Source: Hamiltosporidium magnivora | Lineage: Eukaryota > Microsporidia > Dubosqiidae | Length of the DNA: 15,783 nt | Reading direction: 5' to 3' | NCBI GenBank assembly: GCA_004325065.1 | Contig: PITI01000259.1 | Coordinates: 1 to 15,783, forward strand | Part shown: piece after piece, positions 6,590-15,783 of the stretch | Numbering within the stretch: position 1 is the stretch's first letter | Layout of the letters: the number at the start of each line of letters is the position of its first letter | Made by a program: the position numbers and the translations under genes | Notes under the pieces: model-generated | The model's input: the letters and a program-made list of their open reading frames with translations, nothing else | What the model was told of the DNA's origin: nothing | Databases searched by the model: none

Positions 6590-9478
6590 TTACAAATATG
6601 AAATTTTTATAAATTTAATATCAGAAAGAACCAAATCTTCTTTAAATCGTACGACTAAACAAACACTAACATATTCACAAGCAACAAAAAGAGTAACATG
6701 TACAATAGGCTCAACATCTAAGTATATAAATAAATTATCATATCCTATTCTAACCTTAATATTTGGTGTTATTTCTGTATAAAAACAGAATACATAAAAA
6801 TTTATTGGTAAATTTTTCCAAACACTTAAGGTATCAACGACATTCACACCAAATTTTATTTTTTCTATTTTAAATTTTTCTTTATTTTGTAAAATTTCTG
6901 AAAGTTTCTTAAAAAATTCTGAATTTTTTAAAATACAAAAATTACAATTTAATTCATAAATTTTGTATTTAAAAAAAAATAATTTTATTTTGTTTTTATC
7001 TCCATTTATATAAGATAATAGGTATTTCCAAACACTTTTTATAAATCGATTTTTACATATTTTTATTAAATCAGATGTTTCAGTTAAATATTTTTTGTTA
7101 ATTTTTCTATTGATTGTTTCTGTTTCTCTATCAATAGATTCTTTCTCTCTATCAATAGATTCTTTCTCTCTATCAATAGATTCTGTCTCTCTATCAATAG
7201 ATTCTGTCTCTATAAGAGATTCTTTCTCTCTATCAATAGATTTTGTCTCTTTAATAGATTCTGTCCCTCTATCAATAGATTCAGTCTCTATAATAGATTC
7301 TTTCTCTTTAATAAGTTCTTCTTTTATAAATTTATTTTCGTCGATAGTTTCTTCATTTATAAATCCCTTTTCTTCATCAATACATTCCTTTTCTTTATCA
7401 ATAAATTTTATGTTTTCATTATCAAATTTATTTCCATTTATATCAGTTAACTCACCTTCTTCAATTCCTTTGTTCATTCTATAAAAATATTCAATATTTT
7501 TAATTATAAAAATAAATCTTTTTACCAATAAACTATACACTTTGATATTAATTTCATCATAAAATATTTTATTTTCATTTTTTTCATAACAAATTTCATA
7601 TTTAAATTTTAATATTTCCAAATATCTAAAATGGTTCTTCATATACCAAAGTATATCAATTTTACTTTCTAAATTTAAATAGTAAATAATACAAAGTCTA
7701 CCTAAATATTCCTTATCTTCTAAACACATCTCCCTATAAATGTTATTCTTGAAATCAAATACGTTATTTATATTTTCTTTGATAAAATCAAAATTATTTT
7801 TTACAAAGTTTTTCAAACAATCAAAGAGCAGGTTGTAATTTTCTCTATTAATTTCATTGTTTATTTCAGTTCTGTTAATTTCATTAAATTTACAATTTTT
7901 AATAATTTCATTATTTGTATTTATCTCATTAGATTTACAATTTTTAATAATTTCATTATTTTTATTGGTTTCATTAAATTTACAATTTTTAATAATTTTA
8001 TTATTTTTGTTGGTTTCATTTGTTTGCTTAATACTTATTAATTCACTCGTTATATCACCATTTACAATATTCTCAATTTCATTTCCTATTTTGTCAATAT
8101 TTTTACAGTTAATAATTTCTACTCCGAACTCGTTAATTCCTTTAATTATAAATTCCATTGCATCGAGACATCCTTCATTATACTGAAGATGTGATATAAC
8201 TCTAAAAACATTACCTCTAATAATACAACACTTTTCATTTAAACATCCTTGCAATATTTTTAAATCTTGGAAATTAAAAATTAGTTTGTATTTTTTACTT
8301 ATCAATACTAAAATATAAGAAGATACTCTTCTTACTTCTTCTATATCATCATTCAACATATCTAAAATTAAATAAAATATTTTTGTTGTCAAATCTAAAT
8401 CCAAAGTAAAATTGTAAAGTGCTTTTATTGTATTTAATCTGACTTCTGTGTTTTCATCTTCTAATCCATGAATTATTGCACCGTTGCTATTATAAAATTT
8501 CATATCTTTTATTATTTTATCATTAGATGGCTGTTTGTTCAAAATATTTGTAATGTCGTTTCTATTTGTAATTTGTATTTTTCTCATATATTTTGATACT
8601 TTTTTTCTTACATTTACACTCGTGTCCGTAAAAAGCGAACAAAATCTTAAAAATATTTTTGAATTAAAATTTTTTACAAAAAAACTGCCTTCAGATAATT
8701 TTTTAATGGAAATTAAGCGTATGTTTGTGTTATTATCGTAGGAAAGAGCCAGTATTTTATTGAGTAATTCATTGTTTGAAAAGGTTGTTTTTAATAATTT
8801 TTTAAGATTTGAATCGAATATTTTATTTTCATCTGAGTTCGTTTTTAACATTTCGCTTCCTGTTATTAATATTTCATTATTTGTTTTGGATATTCTTTTA
8901 TCTATTTTTAACATTTCTTTACTCGTATTTGATATTTTGTTATTCGTTTTTTTGAAATTTAGATCAAATTTTATATTTTCTAAAGATATTTCTCTTATAA
9001 AATGACACGGGTCATCAAGCATATAAAATATAATATTGTTTATTTGAAATTCATTTAATAGGTATTTATTAAAATCAGTTTCATTATTTTTGTTTAAATA
9101 CTCTTCATTGGTTTCTAAAGTCATATTGCTTGTAATGCTTTGTGATTTATTTACCTCTTTATTAATGATAGATTCTTTATCTTCTGAAATAATATTGTTT
9201 ATAATACAAGGTGCTTCATTTATTTCTTTATTATTAAAAGAAGGTTCTTCATTGGTTTCAAAATAAATTATTTCATATTTGAGATAAAGTAATCGTTTAA
9301 GTGCTGTTATTCGTATTTTACGATTCGAATGTAACAATGCATTTATTATATCTACAATACAATTTGAATCCTTTAAATTATTAATTATTTTTTTAATTCT
9401 ACAAATATCTGGACAATCCGTTGCATCTACTATATGAATATGGTGTTGTTTAGGTTTAATGCCTGGTATGTTAACCAT
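6590..9478 (-). CDS. INTS4: Integrator complex subunit 4 homologue (INTS4-like HEAT-repeat protein)
   Basis: A 962-residue protein from ATG 9478-9476, with CCC two bases upstream. INTS4 is the HEAT-repeat scaffold of the nuclear Integrator cleavage module, holding the INTS9/INTS11 endonuclease pair that cuts snRNA and other nascent RNAs. HEAT-like helices are visible at about residues 51-69, 153-172, 249-268, 282-300, 330-350, 370-398 and 408-450. The diagnostic match is GAIIHGLEDENTEVRLNTIKAL around 331-352, close to the animal G(A)xxHGLEDE..EVR repeat, followed by ILDMLNDDIEEVRR, matching the family's DMFNDEIEEVR. Further on, LFDCLKNF and the downstream LCIIYYLN and NHFRYLEIL segments fit INTS4's post-HEAT region, and WKNLPINF near residue 890 starts a beta-rich C-terminal domain. 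Length is near the animal protein only because low-complexity insertions at about 486-531 and 720-790 compensate for shorter domains. Symplekin/Pta1 is the related alternative, but these motifs favour INTS4. Confidence 0.8.
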   Translation of the reverse strand: MVNIPGIKPKQHHIHIVDATDCPDICRIKKIINNLKDSNCIVDIINALLHSNRKIRITALKRLLYLKYEIIYFETNEEPSFNNKEINEAPCIINNIISEDKESIINKEVNKSQSITSNMTLETNEEYLNKNNETDFNKYLLNEFQINNIIFYMLDDPCHFIREISLENIKFDLNFKKTNNKISNTSKEMLKIDKRISKTNNEILITGSEMLKTNSDENKIFDSNLKKLLKTTFSNNELLNKILALSYDNNTNIRLISIKKLSEGSFFVKNFNSKIFLRFCSLFTDTSVNVRKKVSKYMRKIQITNRNDITNILNKQPSNDKIIKDMKFYNSNGAIIHGLEDENTEVRLNTIKALYNFTLDLDLTTKIFYLILDMLNDDIEEVRRVSSYILVLISKKYKLIFNFQDLKILQGCLNEKCCIIRGNVFRVISHLQYNEGCLDAMEFIIKGINEFGVEIINCKNIDKIGNEIENIVNGDITSELISIKQTNETNKNNKIIKNCKFNETNKNNEIIKNCKSNEINTNNEIIKNCKFNEINRTEINNEINRENYNLLFDCLKNFVKNNFDFIKENINNVFDFKNNIYREMCLEDKEYLGRLCIIYYLNLESKIDILWYMKNHFRYLEILKFKYEICYEKNENKIFYDEINIKVYSLLVKRFIFIIKNIEYFYRMNKGIEEGELTDINGNKFDNENIKFIDKEKECIDEEKGFINEETIDENKFIKEELIKEKESIIETESIDRGTESIKETKSIDREKESLIETESIDRETESIDREKESIDREKESIDRETETINRKINKKYLTETSDLIKICKNRFIKSVWKYLLSYINGDKNKIKLFFFKYKIYELNCNFCILKNSEFFKKLSEILQNKEKFKIEKIKFGVNVVDTLSVWKNLPINFYVFCFYTEITPNIKVRIGYDNLFIYLDVEPIVHVTLFVACEYVSVCLVVRFKEDLVLSDIKFIKISYL
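7110..7320 (-). repeat. In-frame 21-bp minisatellite inside the INTS4-like gene
   Basis: About eight copies of a 21-bp unit (TCTCTATCAATAGATTCTTT on the plus strand) encode a heptapeptide of the type ESIDREK or ESIDRET at about residues 720-790. Some copies have lost one or two codons, always in frame. The product is a highly charged, probably disordered or coiled linker between the helical scaffold and the C-terminal domain. Confidence 0.85.
7889..8023 (-). repeat. Three in-frame 45-bp repeats inside the INTS4-like gene
   Basis: Units start at 7889, 7934 and 7979 at exact 45-base spacing and encode a 15-residue unit of the form NETNKNNEIIKNCKF at about residues 486-531. The stretch is Asn/Lys-rich with one Cys per unit, and sits just after the last clear HEAT repeat and before the CLKNF region, that is, in a loop. 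The exact period and preserved frame point to replication slippage under coding constraint. Confidence 0.85.
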
Positions 9479-9483
9479 AAGGG
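9479..9483 (-). promoter_or_regulatory. CCC triplet directly upstream of the INTS4-like start codon
   Basis: On the minus strand the sequence reads AATCCCTT then ATG, placing CCC (9483-9481) two bases before the start. This matches the start-proximal CCC motif described in some microsporidia and mirrors the arrangement at 2932-2930. It supports both the chosen start and the organism call. Confidence 0.5.
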
Positions 9484-11710
9484 ATTCTATGTAAATGTCT
9501 TTTACTGTTTTATAAAATTTTAAAATAAGAAAAAAAAATTCAGAAGTAAAATAATTTCGAAGGAAAAGCGAGAGTCAATTTTAAGTAAATTTTAAAATGG
9601 AACCAAGAAGAAAAATATAACACATGTAAGTTTTATAGTAAAAAGTAAAAAATTTTTAAAGAGAAACCCATGAAAGAAAGATATAATTTAAGATACTTTG
9701 AACATATAATTTTATTCAATTTAAGTCAGCTATATTTCTTCGCAGTTAATTGGTTCAAGACTTGCCGCGAGGTAGGATTCTTCATTTATTAAAAAAATCA
9801 TCTAGGATTTAGAGTATATAAAATCTATTGCAAATTCTGAAAATAACGGTATCACATTTTACCAGTTTTGTAGGTATAAAAAAACATCTTGTGAAAATTA
9901 AATTCATGTTAGATGATTTAATAGATCAATGTGCGAATTTAAAAAATATTAAACGTAACAATTTCCGTATATTATTTAAAATTTGCTTGTATTACATAGT
10001 TTATAGGATATTTCACATATTACTATACATTGTTCTTGGATATAATCTATAAGCTATGAACTAACTTAGGAGATGTGCTGCATGTGTACCCCGCAATCTT
10101 TTTCGTTTGACAGACATTGTATTGTCAGTAGTTTTATGACAAGAGTCTTAAAGCTATTGTGATTGGAAATCCAAGAATAAGTTTACTCTGGCTTTTGAAT
10201 GTTTTTGTACAGTTCTAATGTTCATGGTACTTTCTGGAGGCTTATTGCACTTTTTTTTAAATCGAACATTAACCATGTCTATAACTTCTTATTTTGATGT
10301 TCATATAAGTGAGACTATTTAAAATAAGAAAATTTTCCTCTTCAAGTCCCGAGGAGCTCCTGGCTGTAATCGCTACGTGACTCAAAAAATTGCTACTTCC
10401 ACTAAATATTCATTATTTAAATAGTGTGAAGCCAGTAGCCCCTTTCTACGTCATAGATGTTCATATCCTATAAACTTTCTCTTTTAAGCATCATGGTCAT
10501 ACTCACAGTTTTACCCAGAGAAATTTCGGGCTTCTTCAGTGTGAATTTTTTGAATTAGTTAAAATTTAAGGATATTCAATTTTTCAATCGAAGTCTCTAA
10601 TTAAATAAAATTTAAATAACTCGAGGATTTTTAGAAGAGATCGCAATAGTATACTGCTGCCTACACTCTTTCAATAAAAAGTTTAATAGTCGTTTATACC
10701 CTTGAAAAATCGATTTAAATGTTTTCGCATGTACAGAGCCTCGAATATTAATTTTATGTCTTGATCCATGTCTTTAATCACCAAATATGATTAAAAAATA
10801 AAAACTCATATTCATACAATTGTAAGATAGATCATGTGTATGTCAGTGTTCTAATCATTTAAAAGTAAAAGTAGTTTAATTTGAGTTACTACATGCCGGG
10901 CTATATCTTAATTAGGAAATAGGGTTGCGTTAAACTATTCAAATGCCGAATGCATCCTTCTTAAACATTTTGATTCGGAATTAATACAATCATAAGAAGT
11001 TTTAATATTGTTCTTAATTTACTTAAATATTTTCGTGGTGTGCTAGAATTTGTTTATGCTAAAGCCTCTCCAGATGTTAAAACAACGACATTTTTTAATG
11101 TTTCAAATCTAGAAAATTTGGTTTTTCAACTAAAAATAAATGTTCTAAGAAAAGCTTCTCTAATCTCATGGAAATTAATCGAATCGAAAAGCGCCGTCTA
11201 AAAATACTCGCAACCTACTATTTTTCTATAAATCATTGTTCATTTTTTTCTAATCGCATGGTAGTTAGCGCGAATAGCTTCTTCTTAAAAAATAACACCA
11301 TTAAGGGAATAAATTTTCTTTGAACTTTTTTCATACATTTAGTCTTTCATAAAATTTCCGAACGCACAGAAGAATATTTTGTTTGATTGTTGGAAGAAAA
11401 GCTAAATGAGCCACCGAGTATACTCCCAGAAGAATATCGAATGTATGGAATGTTTTTTAATTAGCTTAAAATCATAAAATTAGCCATTAAAACCCTGTTT
11501 ATGTTATCAATTCATTGCAACCTGTCACGAAACATTTTGCTTTCTTATCAAAATTCTAGCATAATTAAATTTATGTTTTAACTTTGCACGAATGAATCAA
11601 AAAAACATATTTAAGTCAAAATGAAGATAATCTCCACAATTTTATTGGTATATTATAAAATTACAAAATTTTTATTTTCTGAATGATAATACCTTTCTTG
11701 TGCATAACTT
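9484..11710. other. Long spacer with decayed coding-like scraps, no intact gene
   Basis: Somewhat GC-richer than the outer spacers from about 9,700 on. Scraps include a 22-codon minus frame at about 9798-9730 (peptide NEESYLAASLEPINCEEI), a plus frame ending at 10052 whose first ATG is at 9906, minus frames at about 10605-10800, and a plus frame at about 11354-11580 interrupted by TGA and TAG. None shows a recognisable domain. The texture resembles old mobile elements or pseudogenes eroded past identification. Confidence 0.5.
11150..11290. repeat. Degenerate pair of direct repeats, about 90 bp apart
   Basis: TAATCTCATGGAAATTAATC at about 11161 and TAATCGCATGGTAGTTAGCG at about 11251 share most positions, and similarity extends loosely to both sides (GAAT follows each). 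It could be two units of an old duplication inside a decayed element. Support is limited because the match is short and imperfect. Confidence 0.3.
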
Positions 11711-11729
11711 TAACTAACTAACTAACTTA
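11711..11729 (-). repeat. (TTAG)n microsatellite tail of the LINE relic
   Basis: On the minus strand the last codons of the relic (AAG CAG TAA) run straight into GTTAGTTAGTTAGTTA, about four copies of a four-base unit. Several LINE clades end in short tandem repeats rather than poly-A, so this marks the element's 3' end and orientation. Confidence 0.6.
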
Positions 11730-13790
11730 CTGCTTAGAGTTAAATTCTTGCCAGTCGGATTCGGTTAGCTATGCTTCTCTATTTTTTTCTTTTTTGCGCC
11801 AAACTTTCGAGGGAAATAAAAAACTTTTCCAGAATTCTTTTCAACATCATCCAGCCATTTTTTAGTAGTATATTCGTCTTTGCTTACTTTATGTATGCGG
11901 TTAAAATATTTGCATATAGCTCTTTCCGAAAGCATTTTTTACTAGGTTTCTGTGTCCTTTGAGTCTTCTTTACTCTGATACGGTAACCATATTAGATGTT
12001 TGAAAGGCTAACATTTGTCTCGATTCGTCCTACTTCTTTAGTCGTAATCCATAACTATCAGTCAATAGATTCTTTATAGTAGCTTTTTTTCTGTAATATA
12101 ATATAATATGTTAATTTTTCATCACCAATATAACATAAAAATTATTAGCAAAATTCCAATAATTATTTCATACTTTTTTTTTCAAATTAGGTCTATAATA
12201 TCTGACTTCGGTTAGCTGTTCAAGGCAAATCAGATCCGATACATTGCCTTTATTCTTTCTGGATTTCTCTATACATTTATTATTATTATTTACAAGTGTT
12301 TTGAGCATTTCAAGCCGGATACTTTTTAAAATCTACATGAAGCTATGTGAAGAAAACATTTCATTATATTTTTCTCAGTTTCATTTACTTTGAAAACAAC
12401 CCTTTCTGATCCTCATGAAATTTTTATTAATAAAGCCTTTGTATCTTTAGCTTTCCTTGAAACGATGCTGAATCATCTACATATGCTATTTATTGTGTTA
12501 GTTCACTAAATGTAGTACCACCGGTTTTTGTTTCTAAATAACGGGTTTTTAGCTTTATTGTTGGGTTGAATTTCATGGCAGATTATGTATCACTTTGATC
12601 TAATTCCGAATTAATACTATAATCATTTGATATATTACTAGTTAAATATGTTCTTGGGTTTGTTATAACCGGTTTAATTTTTATTGAAAGAATAATTTTC
12701 AATAGACTTTTCAAATTTTCAAGCATCTTGTATAATAGTTCGCGATGAATGCTTTCATTCGGTAAGTTTAATGTTCAAAGAGATGCGATTTCAAAGTACT
12801 AAATTCATAGCATTTTCAAGCATAAGTAATATCGCAAATATACAATCGGGTGTATATCCGTCTCTTCTTGGTCTACTTTGATGGTCTCCAAGAACGCATG
12901 TTCTTATAGCTCCGATCTAACTCCAATCCTGCTTGCCTTACTTTTTATCAAATAAGTTTAAAGATATTCTACCATTTGAAGTTCATTTTTCAATTATTTT
13001 ATATAGATTGCGTTTTCTAAACACATTTAATTGTTACGTTTTTATTCTTTGTCCTGAATTCGCTTGATTGCTTTTACAGACGCTTATCTGAAAATCCGTT
13101 CAAATTTGAGAGATCATTTGTAATATAGTCTTATATCGCCGCTTTCTTCGTTCTTATGTTCACTATAAAATGTGCTGTCGCTGCTAGAACCATCCCAGTT
13201 ACAACCCTTTCTTCCGCTTTATATAGTCTCAATCGCATTTGACGAGGTTTTTTTGTTGGACTTTTTTGATTGTATTTTTCATGGTTCAAATACGTTCATT
13301 ATTGAAATATTTGCCCTGTATTTTAATACTTTTTATGATCCGAAAATAATTATCAGGTTGTATGCTCCGCTATTATATCACCGGGTCAAAAATAACTTTC
13401 ATGTTTTTTTGTTATGTCTTATTTTTTTGTAAATCGTCCATAACTATTTGTTCTGCGCCATTTTTTTTCCATTTTTTAAATTTTATAAGCTTATTTGCTT
13501 TCTTGTTTCTCAGGAGATAAAGGCTTTTTTTAATTGACTTAACTATTGTTTGCTATTTTGAGTCTTTTCATATAGCCTTTCATACCCAATAAAATTTCAT
13601 ATGTATTGGCTTTCGTATATCTTATCATATTCCATGTCTTGCGTCCGATTTTTTTCTAAGCTATTGTCATCTCTGCTGTTTGTTACATTGGTCCTTAATA
13701 CTAGTCTAATGTATATATACTTCAAAGGACGTTCAAACTTTTTGTAAAGAGAGTAGAGCTCATTAGCTTTCATACCAACTTACAGAAAGT
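11711..13790 (-). mobile_element. Decayed, 5'-truncated non-LTR (LINE-type) retrotransposon
   Basis: Reading the minus strand across shifting frames, motifs of an endonuclease-RT type LINE occur in the correct order. At about 13520-13460, RNKKANKLIKFKKWKK resembles the basic linker before reverse transcriptase. At about 13170-13140, NIRTKKAA resembles the LKNNKAPG entry motif. At about 12895-12820, GDHQSRPRRDGYTPDCIFAI then LLMLENAM matches the GDYQAGFR..R.TTDQIF..RQ.LE.A segment of the RT domain. At about 12055, YGLRLKK, a stop, then DESRQMLAF resembles YGSETW..KK.DE.R...F. At 11862-11832, KWLDDVEKN matches the C-terminal WLDDVEEDL motif. The frame ends WQEFNSKQ then TAA at 11727, and a short-repeat tail follows. 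Spacings are close to an intact element except for a shortfall of perhaps 50 residues after the YG motif. Numerous stops show it is dead. A 58-codon frame at 13773-13597 may belong to it. No endonuclease motif was found. Confidence 0.7.
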
Positions 13791-15783
13791 ATTCTCAAAT
13801 GTTCGGCATAATTTTTTTCTACAAAAATTTTAAAAGTTTTTTTTCACAACATCTTAAAAAATAAATTGTATCTCAACAATTTTTTTTATAATAAAACTTT
13901 AAAAAGGTAGGAATAATAGATCGGATATATTTTTTGAATAAAAGAATTGGAAAAGATAATTATAATTAAAATAAGAATCACCTTCTAGTACTCTCTTCAA
14001 ACAGTAGAAACTGAGAAAACAATGAATTATAACCTATTGGAAAACAATATAGGTTTTATTTATAAGCGTAGTATTGAGATAATACCTTATGTCATAAATG
14101 AGATGGTATGATGAAAAAATACTAGAGGTAATCCCACAACAGACTACAATTACTCATGAATATAAACATATATTCAGTCGATATTACACAAAAACATTTT
14201 CGAAAAAAATTCTTTCAATCACCGAAGAGGACTGAACATGAACTAAATGCTGAAGAAAATTGAGAAAAGGTGCCATTTGGTGATATTGAATGAGTTGGAG
14301 AAATATAAACAACCAATACTCTGATTATAGCAAGTGAAAAGCAAAGAATATGGTGCTAAATATGTAAAAAAGAAGAATTTTTTACCCAGCATTTTAGATG
14401 ATATAGTTATGGTTGAAAAACCTACAATAATATTAAATGAACCTTTAGATTAATATTAAAAAAACGAAGTGTTTTAAAAAGTGGAATAAAGAATTTAAAA
14501 AGTAGAAAATTTATTTGTTAGGATTTTAATTCAAACGAACATTACTAGTTCAATTTAACTCAAAATATTCAAAAAGCGCAAATAAATATTATTTAAATTA
14601 TATTGTAGACAAGTATGTTAGTACACGACTTAAGAAAAGAATAAAACACTAATTTAAATTTTTTATATACTTTGATGTATTTTACTTCTAAATATTCAAC
14701 CTGATAATACATCTAATTACATTGTTATAAGTATTATATCTATTATACAGTTTCAATGTTTTTATCAACAATGATTTAAATACTTTAAATTAACATTAAA
14801 GTACAAAGCTTTATTTTACGGTGTAAGAAAAATAACAGCTATATTTTTAATGATACTCTAACAATCAAAACACATTTTAAATTAATCATACTCTATTCTT
14901 ATTACCCGAATATAACCTAATAAAATCGAAAGAATATGTTTGAAATACAATTTTTGTCAAAAAAATGAACATTTGAAAACAAATCATATATTTTTAATTA
15001 TTACATATTATTAATAATCTAAGGGTTTAGAACATCAATATAAGACAACTAATCTTTAGATATAAAATATTATGTGATATTTTCCTATGTAAGATTCCTA
15101 ATTTTACTTTATTTTTTGTACCTAAATGATCAATCATTTGTATTGTTAAAGTATCTGGTAAATATTACCTTATCTTAATTCGAATATATTAAAATATTCA
15201 AATAATTTTAATATCTTTAATTTACATTTAGAAAAGGAAATGTATTAAAAAAATTAAAAACCTATGTAAAAAATGATACTTGTTCTGATTTTATAGTAGA
15301 CTAACAAATATTTCAAAGTTTGCTGCTATCTCAAATACCTTTGGAGTTTTTGAAAAGGTTAGAATGGCTTTTTTGATGGATGATGTTTATTTTAAATATG
15401 GAATTATTTAAAAAAAACATTTAAAAGTAGCAGTTAACCATAATTTGTGGAAATTGTTCTAAAAAATAAATTTATTCGGTTTTTATCACTTTAAAGAGTT
15501 CGAATATAATAAAAACCCACATTTTCACTTAATTTAATATAAACGTTGAATCAATTTTATTTGTTCTAACTTTATATCCTCCAATATTTTGCCATTTAAT
15601 TAATTTAAATAAGTTAAATTAGATATTTCATTTATCGTAAATTTTTTCATAGATATAAAGTTATTTACTAATTGCAAGTAATCTCACGAAATAAATATTA
15701 TAATATTCTATATTTTAAAATATTTTATTATTTAATAATTAAAAAAAATGTATTTATAACTTAAACTATCTCTTGTTTATTGA
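13791..15783. other. Very AT-rich terminal spacer with weak pseudogene-like stretches
   Basis: GC content drops visibly at about 13,790, just past the LINE relic. No intact gene is present. Plus-strand stretches with protein-like composition occur at 14247-14453 (listed separately) and at about 15290-15535, where a frame containing VFEKVRMAFLMDDVYFKYG is broken by two TAA codons. Neither has a recognised domain, and frames with few stops are expected by chance in this much sequence. Confidence 0.55.
14247..14453 (+). pseudogene. Possible broken small gene, unrecognised
   Basis: From an ATG at 14247 a 69-codon frame reaches TAA at 14451-14453, interrupted only by closely spaced TGA and TAG codons after about 27 codons. 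The first part reads MLKKIEKRCHLVILNELEKY; the second, 39 codons without a stop, contains KKKNFLPSILDDIVMVEKP and ends ILNEPLD. The amino-acid mix is protein-like and unlike simple AT-rich noise, but no family is recognised. An overlapping frame upstream also shows a short open run. It may be a fragment of a decayed gene or a chance frame. Confidence 0.25.

Noticed and set aside
7095..9005. Several plus-strand open frames antisense to the INTS4-like gene
   Set aside because: They mirror the minisatellites and low-complexity coding sequence on the other strand and carry Ser/Leu/Ile-rich simple repeats only.
9828..10052. Plus-strand 74-codon frame
   Set aside because: It has no ATG at its left end; from the first ATG (9906) only 49 codons remain, with no family match and no CCC triplet.
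11354..11580. Plus-strand frame with TGA and TAG, containing EEKLNEPPSILPEEYRMYG
   Set aside because: Composition is protein-like but there is no recognised family and two internal stops; too weak to list as a pseudogene.
11771..11962. Plus-strand 63-codon frame
   Set aside because: Antisense to the WLDDVEK end of the LINE relic.
13172..13432. Plus-strand 86-codon frame
   Set aside because: Antisense to the RT-linker part of the LINE relic; hydrophobic content is a strand shadow.

Overview
This window looks like nuclear DNA of a microsporidian, an intracellular fungus-related parasite, with a large, sparse, very AT-rich genome. Three things point there. Genes are compact and apparently intronless, with Lys/Asn/Ile-rich codon use. 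Two of the three main genes have a CCC triplet 2-3 bases upstream of the ATG, as described for some microsporidia such as Nosema. The spacers are long and hold decayed retroelements. No bacterial features (Shine-Dalgarno sites, operons) are seen. Assignment below phylum is not possible from the sequence alone.

Layout, left to right. At 1-214 (minus) a GC-richer open frame runs off the window edge. AT-rich spacer follows to 1583, with a faint possible retroelement scrap near 794-991. At 1584-2926 (minus) lies a putative secreted protein gene of about 447 codons, split by an apparent one-base loss in a seven-A run. After more spacer, 4450-4782 (minus) holds the 3' part of a decayed non-LTR retrotransposon. 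At 5306-5656 (minus) is a small heat-shock protein (Hsp20/alpha-crystallin domain), followed by two decayed echoes of its own 3' end (5156-5285) and preceded by a five-unit 70-72 bp tandem repeat (5749-6085). At 6590-9478 (minus) is the largest gene, a 962-residue HEAT-repeat protein that I recognise as a homologue of Integrator complex subunit 4 (INTS4); its coding sequence contains two in-frame minisatellites. From 9484 to the end there is no convincing intact gene. The segment 11711-13790 (minus) is a second, longer non-LTR retrotransposon relic, with reverse-transcriptase-region motifs in the correct order and a short-repeat tail. The remainder is AT-rich spacer with weak coding-like scraps.

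All recognisable genes lie on the minus strand, far apart, so there is no operon-like logic. The most notable items are the Integrator subunit in a highly reduced parasite lineage, the remnants of what was probably a tandem small-HSP gene array, and the palindromic tandem repeat in front of that small-HSP gene. I found no convincing new multi-gene system. No tools were run: homology calls rest on motif recognition, and composition statements are by eye.
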